Assembly (NCBI GenBank): GCA_002431545.1
Contig: DJFY01000097.1
Span: 25,158-34,077 of the forward strand
From: Cellvibrionales bacterium UBA5860
Lineage (GTDB): Bacteria; Pseudomonadota; Gammaproteobacteria; Pseudomonadales; Porticoccaceae
DNA length: 8,920 nucleotides
Reading direction: 5' to 3'
Below the pieces are notes generated by a model, which worked only from the letters and a program-made list of their open reading frames with translations, did no database searches and was not told the origin of the DNA. The translations under genes and the position numbers were made by a program. Shown one piece after another: positions 1 through 5,063 of this stretch. Position 1 is the first letter of the stretch, and each line of letters begins with the position of its first letter.

Positions 1-148
1 CCAAACAGCGATTTAATGGATTGTTTGAATTAAACACTGTTATTTGAAACCCCCGGCAGAGGGCGATGCGAACCTTCTTCTGTAATATGTAATATCCCCG
101 CTTCGCCTCACTATTGGTGTTCCCCCGCTCTACTGAGGAAAAAATGGG
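1..148. other. Non-coding AT-rich left edge, no gene recognised
   Basis: This stretch lies downstream of the stop codon of the small FxLYD-like gene and carries no convincing reading frame on either strand. It holds a possible compound hairpin at 4-41 (arms 4-8 with 37-41 and 12-17 with 29-34) and a perfect tandem 7-mer, GTAATAT, at 82-88 and 89-95. Neither matches a known RNA or element that I recognise. The start of a neighbouring gene may lie just outside the window. Confidence 0.5.
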
Positions 149-157
149 CTAATACCC
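139..157 (-). terminator. Weak candidate intrinsic terminator of the FxLYD-like gene
   Basis: Read on the minus strand, a four-pair stem (GGGT with GCCC, one G-U pair, ATTA loop; 157 to 146) overlaps the stop codon and is followed within one base by six T residues (144 to 139). The arrangement is that of a Rho-independent terminator, but the stem is very short, so it may be chance. Confidence 0.25.
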
Positions 158-562
158 GGTGATATAGACGTCGTAGGTGTCGTGCTCAACAATAGGGTTG
201 TTTTTACAGCCGCCACCACAGGAGACTTCGAAGTTGCGAGTTTCACCAGATGGCAAGCCACCATTTATTGTTTCATCACATTGTTTTACAAACTCGTCAT
301 TTAGATACAGATCAACATTAACGGTTACGCCTTTGGCCTGAAAGTCGGAGACGTTCTTAACCTCACCCAACACAAGAAGTTTGCCGTCTCTTTCAATTTT
401 TCGATGTTTAGTGACCTCAATTGCTTCGGTTTCAAAGGTGTACAGGCTCATGGCCTCTGAGGTCATTTGCAGGGTTAGGTAATAATAAACAACACCCAAA
501 ACGACACTGAAGCCAAGGCCGTATAAAAATCCATGGAATACTTTTTCAAATATTAACTTCAT
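149..562 (-). CDS. Small membrane-anchored FxLYD-like protein of unknown function
   Basis: The 137-residue product begins with a short basic/aromatic stretch and a hydrophobic segment at about residues 10-32, which looks like an uncleaved signal anchor. The rest would then lie in the periplasm. Residues about 60-115 resemble the FxLYD fold: a 'GEVKN' strand, then 'VNVDLYLND', then 'LPSGETRNFEVSC'. Proteins with this beta-sandwich domain are usually small envelope proteins of unknown role; no enzyme activity is implied. Three cysteines (95, 115, 119) include a CGGGC pair near the C-terminus that could form a disulfide in an oxidising compartment. The ATG start at 562 has only a weak purine-rich stretch (AAGAAA) before it. 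The gene lies 105 bases downstream of aceF on the same strand but is visibly lower in GC, so membership of the pyruvate dehydrogenase unit is doubtful. The reading frame is well supported; the family call is from pattern recognition. Confidence 0.7.
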   Translation of the reverse strand: MKLIFEKVFHGFLYGLGFSVVLGVVYYYLTLQMTSEAMSLYTFETEAIEVTKHRKIERDGKLLVLGEVKNVSDFQAKGVTVNVDLYLNDEFVKQCDETINGGLPSGETRNFEVSCGGGCKNNPIVEHDTYDVYITGY

Positions 563-640
563 TGTTATTTCTTAGTTGTACTGCTAACAGAGCGGTAAAG
601 GTTTATTTTCATTATGTAGGTGCTCCGCAGTGATGAAATG

Positions 641-683
641 CTAAGCGGGCTTAGAAATGATTAACGACTAAAGCAAAGCCCGC
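641..683 (-). terminator. Mutually exclusive inverted repeats at the aceF 3' end, possible terminator
   Basis: Two alternative stems share one arm. One is a 14-base inverted repeat at 641-654 (CTAAGC/GCTTAG arms, two-base centre). The other pairs 645-652 with 676-683 (GCGGGCTT with AAGCCCGC, 8 perfect pairs, 23-base loop) and so includes the last aceF codons and the stop. No T-tract follows on the minus strand, only CATTTCATC, so a standard Rho-independent terminator is not established. The structures could instead protect the aceEF mRNA 3' end. Confidence 0.3.
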
Positions 684-2098
684 CGAATATCTCCGAGCAT
701 GGCAACGAGGTCTGTCATAAACCGGCCGGCATCTCCGCCGTTAACGACGCGATGATCGTAGGACAGCGACAGAGGCAGCAGGGTTCGAGGCACAAATTCC
801 TTTTCATTCCACACGGGTTTTACCTGTGCCCGCGATACACCCAGTATGGCGACTTGCGGCGTATTGATGATGGGCGTGAACCCATTCCCGCCAATAGCGC
901 CCAGACTCGACACGGTGAAACAACCACCCTGCATCTCATCTGCTGTCAATTTGCCGTCGCGGGCCTTGGCCGCTAGCTCGGCAACCTCCGCTGCCAGGTC
1001 CCACAGTGTTTTTTTGTCGACATCTCGCACAACGGGCACCAGCAATCCACGCGGCGTGTCAACGGCCATGCCAATATGAAAATACTGTTTTTGCACAAAA
1101 TGCTCACCATCGCCGTGCAGCGAGCGGTTTAGTACCGGATTGTTGGCAAGCGCCACGGCGCAGGCCTTGAGAATAAAGGGTACGGGCGTCATTTTAGCGC
1201 CGCGTTTTTCGCCCTCGGCGGCAAGCGACTTGCGGAAGATTTCGAGATCGGTGATGTCGGCATCGTCAAAGTGGGTCACGTGCGGCACATTGAGCCAGCT
1301 GCGATGCATGTTACTGGCGGTGGCTTTGTCGATACGGCTCATTTTGACCTGCTCGACCGGCCCGAACTGAGAGAAATCCACTTCGGGAACACCGGGTATG
1401 CCCGGTGCGCCGGTCGAGGGTTGCCCGGTCATGCGGGTTTTGACATGAGCCTGAACATCTTCCTTCAGAATACGGTCGTGCGGTCCGCTACCCTTGACCT
1501 GAGCCAGATCGACACCCATCTCGCGCGCCAGGCGGCGTACCGCCGGGCCCGCATACACCAGGTCAACCCCGGAATCCGAAGCGGATTTATCCGCACTATC
1601 CCGTGCCTCACGCTTGCGCCCGGAGTCGTCCTGGGGCAAGGTTTTATCCAGTGGTGTTTTCAGCGCCTCAGTTTCGGTTCCACCCGCGCGCGCCTGTTCT
1701 TCTTCAGGTTTTTCCCGCGCTTCTTCGGTCTCGCCGGAATCAGCGACATCGTGGTCTGTATCATCCTCGTCCTGAACTACAGCGCTCTCGGCGGTCGCCT
1801 GCCCCCCCTCTTCCGCCTTTGAGGGCTTCTCTTTCTCAGCCCCCGCTTCTGCAGCGGTATCGGCTTCGATATCTACCAGGGGATCGCCTTCCTTTTTAAT
1901 CTGGTCGCCTTCCTTGACGTAAATCTTGAGGACCTTACCTGTAGCCGGTGCCGGTATCTCCATCATGGCCTTGTCGGACTCGAGCACGAGCAAGGTCTGA
2001 TCAACCTCGACGGTATCGCCAACAGCGACGGAAACTTCGATGACCTCGACTTCCTCGGCGCCGCCGAGATCGGGCACCACTACGGTTTCACTGCTCAC
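668..2098 (-). CDS. aceF: Dihydrolipoyllysine-residue acetyltransferase, E2 of pyruvate dehydrogenase
   Basis: AceF is the core of the cytoplasmic pyruvate dehydrogenase complex: its lipoyl arm takes the acetyl group from E1 and the catalytic domain moves it to CoA. From the GTG at 2098 the product has 476 residues. It has one N-terminal lipoyl domain (about 3-79) with the lipoylation site ESDKAMMEIP (Lys43), a long acidic linker (about 80-178), a peripheral subunit-binding domain (about 181-220), a Pro/Gly-rich hinge, and the acetyltransferase domain (about 245-476). The latter has the SSLG serines near 397-398 and the SYDHRVVNGGDAGRF motif (His449, Asn453). Asn rather than Asp four residues after the His is also known in the Azotobacter E2, so it is no defect. 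E. coli AceF has three lipoyl domains; this has one. I prefer GTG 2098 over the in-frame GTG at 2110 because GGAG (2108-2105) sits six bases before it, whereas 2110 has no purine-rich site. It lies 58 bases after aceE, same strand, probably co-transcribed. Confidence 0.96.
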   Translation of the reverse strand: MSSETVVVPDLGGAEEVEVIEVSVAVGDTVEVDQTLLVLESDKAMMEIPAPATGKVLKIYVKEGDQIKKEGDPLVDIEADTAAEAGAEKEKPSKAEEGGQATAESAVVQDEDDTDHDVADSGETEEAREKPEEEQARAGGTETEALKTPLDKTLPQDDSGRKREARDSADKSASDSGVDLVYAGPAVRRLAREMGVDLAQVKGSGPHDRILKEDVQAHVKTRMTGQPSTGAPGIPGVPEVDFSQFGPVEQVKMSRIDKATASNMHRSWLNVPHVTHFDDADITDLEIFRKSLAAEGEKRGAKMTPVPFILKACAVALANNPVLNRSLHGDGEHFVQKQYFHIGMAVDTPRGLLVPVVRDVDKKTLWDLAAEVAELAAKARDGKLTADEMQGGCFTVSSLGAIGGNGFTPIINTPQVAILGVSRAQVKPVWNEKEFVPRTLLPLSLSYDHRVVNGGDAGRFMTDLVAMLGDIRRALL

Positions 2099-2108
2099 AT
2101 TACACTCC
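2099..2108 (-). promoter_or_regulatory. Shine-Dalgarno site that decides the aceF start
   Basis: On the minus strand GGAG (2108-2105) is followed by six bases and then the GTG at 2098, giving good spacing. The alternative upstream GTG at 2110 overlaps this site and is preceded by CTGCATCGT, with no recognisable ribosome binding site. The shorter product starts MSSETVVVPDLGG, close to where E2 lipoyl domains normally begin. Confidence 0.65.
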
Positions 2109-2156
2109 ACACGATGCAGGGTTGATTGATCACTGTGTCTCTCGGTTTAAGTGCCA

Positions 2157-4808
2157 TTACAGGGTGACCGGATCGGCTTTTTCGGGATCTATTTCCAGTG
2201 TTTTAATCGCTTCAGTGACAACTTTAGCTTCTACTTTGCCCTGATCGCACAAAGCGGCGAGCGCCGCCAGCGTGATATAGCGACGGTCGACCTCGAAAAA
2301 ATCCCGAAGTTTGCCGCGCGTGTCGCTGCGGCCGTAGCCATCGGTACCGAGTGTGCGGTAGTCTCCAGGGATAAACGCCCGCAGTTGTTCAGCGTGCGCT
2401 TTCATGTAATCGGTCGCGATAATCACCGGGCCGTCGTGGCCATTTAACTGCTGGGCAATGTAGGGTTCTCTGGGTTTTTCGCCCGGATGCAGCGTATTCC
2501 AGCGCGCGCAACTTTGTCCTTCGCGAGCCAGTTCAGTGGCACTGGTGACGCTCCATACATCAGCATGTACGCCGTAGTCCCGCTTTAACATGTCAGCGGC
2601 CGCCACTACTTCGTTCAAAATAGTACCCGAACCCATGAGTTGAACCTTGAGCCGGGGCTTCTTGGCAGTGGCGGGCGCCAGCAGATACATCCCCTTAATA
2701 ATGCCCTCTTCGACCCCTTTAGGCATGGCGGGCTGCTGGTAGTTTTCGTTCATCGTGGTGATGTAGTAATAGCAGTTCTCGCGCTCCTCATACATCTTTT
2801 TCAGGCCGCTCTGAATGATCACGATGAGCTCGTACTCATAGGCGGGATCGTAACTCCGGCAATTCGGCACGGTGTTGGCGAGGATATGGCTGTGGCCATC
2901 CTGGTGCTGTAAACCTTCACCATTGAGTGTGGTTCTGCCGGCGGTTGCACCGATCAAAAAGCCACGTGCCTGGATATCACCCGCGGCCCAGGCCAGGTCA
3001 CCTATGCGCTGGAATCCAAACATGGAGTAAAAGATGTAAAAGGGCACCATCGGACAATCGTAGTTGCTGTAAGCGGTCGACAGGGCAATCCAGGCAGACA
3101 TGGCGCCGGCCTCAGACAAACCCTCTTCGAGAATCTGGCCCTTTTTATCTTCTTTGTAGTAGAGAATTTGTCCAGCATCATGAGGCTCATAGCGTTGCCC
3201 CGCCGAGGAATAGATGCCCAGCTGGCGGAACATGCCTTCCATCCCGAAGGTGCGAGCCTCGTCCGGAATAATGGGCACCACGCGCTCGCCGATCTGTTTG
3301 TCCTTGACCAACGTAGACAACATGCGCACAAAGGCCATGGTGGTGGAGATCGACCGCTTGCCGCTGCCTTGAAGTTGCTTTTCAAACACCTTCAAATCAG
3401 GTGTTGTCAGCACGCGGGCCTCGCTCTGGCGACTCGGCAGCGGCCCGCCCAGAGGCTCCCGTTGCTTGTGCATATAAGTGATTTCAGGACTGTCTTCGGG
3501 TGGGCGATAATAGGGCACGCTTTCCAGTTCGTCGTCCGGGATCGGCAGGCCAAAACGATCCCGAAAGTTTTTCAGGCTGTCGATATCGAGTTTCTTCACC
3601 GAGTGGGTATCATTGGCAGCCTCGCCGGAATCGCCCAGGCCATAACCCTTGACCGTCATCGCCAAAACCACGGTAGGTGCCCCGTTGTTCTTCATCGCCT
3701 CTGAGTAGGCCGCATATACTTTGTAGGGATCGTGACCGCCGCGGTTAAGCCACATAATGTCGTTGTCGCTCAGGTCTGAGACCATTTCGAGCAACTCCGG
3801 ATGGGCACCGAAAAAATGCTCGCGGGTGTAGGCGCCGCCCTTGTATTTGTAGTTTTGCAGCTCGCCATCGCAGACTTCATCCATGCGCGCCTGCAACAGG
3901 CCCTTGGTATCTTTTTCAAACAGGGAATCCCAGTGGCGCCCCCATACCACCTTGACGACATTCCAGCCCGCGCCGCGAAAGACGCCTTCCAGCTCCTGAA
4001 TGATTTTGCCATTACCGCGCACCGGGCCGTCAAGGCGCTGCAGGTTACAGTTGACGACGAAAGTCAGATTCTCCAGCTGCTCGCGGCCGGCAAGCGAAAT
4101 GGCACCCAGGGTTTCCGGCTCATCGCATTCACCATCGCCGACGAAAGCCCAGACCTGACGATCGCCCCGCTTGACCAGACCCCGCGCCGACAGGTAGCGC
4201 ATGATATGCGCCTGGTAAATGGCCTGGATCGGACCGAGCCCCATGGAGACAGTCGGAAACTGCCAGTATTCGGGCATTAACCAGGGGTGGGGGTAGGACG
4301 ACAGACCCTTGCCGTCCACCTCCCGGCGGAAGTTGTCCATTTGCTCTTCCGTGATCCGCCCCTCCAGATAGGAGCGCGCGTAGATACCTGGCGCGCTGTG
4401 ACCCTGGAAGTAAATCAGGTCACCGAGATGATCATTAGCGCGGGCACGGAAAAAGTAATTAAAACCCACATCGTACAGAGTGGCAGCAGAGGAAAAAGTC
4501 GCGATGTGTCCCCCCAGGCCCTCGTCGTTTTTGTTGGCCCGCATGACCATGGCCAGGGCATTCCAGCGGATCAGGGAACGGATTCGGCGTTCCATAAAAA
4601 GATCGCCCGGCATGCGCTTCTCGCGCGTTACCGGAATGGTGTTGCGAAACGGTGTTGTCATCGCGCGCGGCAACGACAAATCGAGTTGGTCGGCGCGATC
4701 TACCAACTGCTTCAGCAAGTACGCCGCTCGCGCCTCGCCCTGGTGCCGAATCACGGCATCGAGCGAATCCAGCCATTCCTGCGTTTCTTGGGGATCGAGA
4801 TCGGTCAT
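2157..4808 (-). CDS. aceE: Pyruvate dehydrogenase E1 component, homodimeric type
   Basis: AceE is the thiamine-diphosphate enzyme that decarboxylates pyruvate and reductively acetylates the lipoyl group of AceF, feeding acetyl-CoA into the citrate cycle and lipid synthesis in the cytoplasm. The 883 residues match the usual length of about 885-890 for the homodimeric bacterial E1. The cofactor motif is clear: GDGE at 224-227 and NCN at 253-255, within a segment nearly identical to E. coli (LQRLDGPVRGNGKII). Residues corresponding to E. coli active-site positions are present: His101, His136, His402 (THSVKK), Glu566 (GLSEAGA) and His640 (DGHSHI). The segment around 590-640 (YSMFGFQRIGDLAWAAGD) is typical of the transketolase-like central domain, and the C-terminal domain follows to 883. 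No truncation or frameshift is seen. The ATG at 4808 has GAG about ten bases upstream. A 255-base non-coding region before it holds likely control sites; aceF follows directly. No lpd gene follows the pair. Confidence 0.98.
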   Translation of the reverse strand: MTDLDPQETQEWLDSLDAVIRHQGEARAAYLLKQLVDRADQLDLSLPRAMTTPFRNTIPVTREKRMPGDLFMERRIRSLIRWNALAMVMRANKNDEGLGGHIATFSSAATLYDVGFNYFFRARANDHLGDLIYFQGHSAPGIYARSYLEGRITEEQMDNFRREVDGKGLSSYPHPWLMPEYWQFPTVSMGLGPIQAIYQAHIMRYLSARGLVKRGDRQVWAFVGDGECDEPETLGAISLAGREQLENLTFVVNCNLQRLDGPVRGNGKIIQELEGVFRGAGWNVVKVVWGRHWDSLFEKDTKGLLQARMDEVCDGELQNYKYKGGAYTREHFFGAHPELLEMVSDLSDNDIMWLNRGGHDPYKVYAAYSEAMKNNGAPTVVLAMTVKGYGLGDSGEAANDTHSVKKLDIDSLKNFRDRFGLPIPDDELESVPYYRPPEDSPEITYMHKQREPLGGPLPSRQSEARVLTTPDLKVFEKQLQGSGKRSISTTMAFVRMLSTLVKDKQIGERVVPIIPDEARTFGMEGMFRQLGIYSSAGQRYEPHDAGQILYYKEDKKGQILEEGLSEAGAMSAWIALSTAYSNYDCPMVPFYIFYSMFGFQRIGDLAWAAGDIQARGFLIGATAGRTTLNGEGLQHQDGHSHILANTVPNCRSYDPAYEYELIVIIQSGLKKMYEERENCYYYITTMNENYQQPAMPKGVEEGIIKGMYLLAPATAKKPRLKVQLMGSGTILNEVVAAADMLKRDYGVHADVWSVTSATELAREGQSCARWNTLHPGEKPREPYIAQQLNGHDGPVIIATDYMKAHAEQLRAFIPGDYRTLGTDGYGRSDTRGKLRDFFEVDRRYITLAALAALCDQGKVEAKVVTEAIKTLEIDPEKADPVTL

Positions 4809-4857
4809 AGACGTGCGCTCTTTAAAAATACCAGATCGTGCTTAAGACCAGGCAAGC

Positions 4858-4872
4858 GACCACGGGGTGGTC
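4858..4872. promoter_or_regulatory. GC-rich inverted repeat in the aceE leader, candidate operator
   Basis: GACCAC-GGG-GTGGTC is a perfect 6+3+6 inverted repeat centred 54 bases upstream of the aceE start. Its position before aceE suits a repressor site, as E. coli aceEF is controlled by PdhR. However, the half-sites are in the opposite orientation to the TGGT-N3-ACCA arrangement of PdhR/FadR-type boxes, so I do not call it a PdhR box. As RNA it would form a six-pair hairpin with a minimal three-base loop. Confidence 0.35.
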
Positions 4873-4905
4873 AACCTGCCAAAGATAAAAGTTGCAAACA
4901 TGGTA

Positions 4906-4922
4906 TTGTAAAAAAATTACAA
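4906..4922. promoter_or_regulatory. AT-rich inverted repeat TTGTAA-N5-TTACAA upstream of aceE
   Basis: TTGTAA (4906-4911), five A residues, TTACAA (4917-4922) form a perfect 17-base dyad 98-114 bases before the aceE start, overlapping the best -10-like hexamer (TACAAT, 4910-4905 on the minus strand). The geometry fits a dimeric regulator site. In such an AT-rich stretch a chance dyad is also quite possible, and I do not recognise the motif as that of a specific regulator. Confidence 0.3.
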
Positions 4923-5007
4923 AAACAATCTATTTCGCAATATTTTCAATGGGATAGAGCAGTTTTGTGACTTAATGCCTAGAATAACGCATCGGCGCGC
5001 TGGCGGC

Positions 5008-5038
5008 GTTGCGACAGCGTTTCACGCAAGCCCGCAAC
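5008..5038. other. Nested inverted repeat after the M16 protease gene
   Basis: GTTGCG (5008-5013) pairs with CGCAAC (5033-5038), and inside it GCGT (5017-5020) pairs with ACGC (5024-5027) around a TTC loop, with a small internal loop between the stems. It lies 25 bases past the protease stop. No T-tract follows on either side, so it is not a standard intrinsic terminator, though it could slow RNA decay or mark the transcript end. Confidence 0.3.
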
Positions 5039-5063
5039 CACACGGGCGCCGGTTGACGAAGGT

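Larger units (their letters stand above)
4809..5063 (-). promoter_or_regulatory. aceE upstream region with probable promoter
   Basis: This is the longest gap between recognised genes apart from the window edges and the only obvious place for an aceEF promoter. Bases about 4881-4960 are strongly AT-rich. No textbook sigma-70 pair stands out. Partial candidates on the minus strand are TACAAT (4910-4905) as a -10 without a good -35; TTTACA (4912-4907) with TATCTT (4887-4882) at a long 19-base spacing; and TTGACC (4874-4869) with a poor TGGTCT (4850-4845) at 18 bases. That a promoter lies here is inference from gene layout; its exact position is unresolved. Confidence 0.45.

Noticed and set aside
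1271..1822. 183-codon open frame on the plus strand inside aceF
   Set aside because: It is antisense to the highly conserved aceF. The GC-rich, charged-linker codons leave the opposite frame open, and the product has no recognisable domain.
670..2098. Asn453 in place of Asp in the AceF DHRxxxDG motif as a catalytic defect
   Set aside because: Asn is found at this position in the active Azotobacter vinelandii E2, so this is a normal variant.
3168..3704. 178-codon plus-strand frame inside aceE
   Set aside because: This is a shadow frame opposite a certain gene, with no supporting motif.
4840..4872. PdhR/FadR-type operator before aceE
   Set aside because: TGGT-N3-ACCA is not present. The perfect dyad has the half-sites in the opposite order, so only a generic inverted repeat is claimed.
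4287..4970. 227-codon plus-strand frame across the aceE 5' end and upstream region
   Set aside because: It is mostly antisense to conserved AceE codons, and its translation shows no family signature or credible start context.
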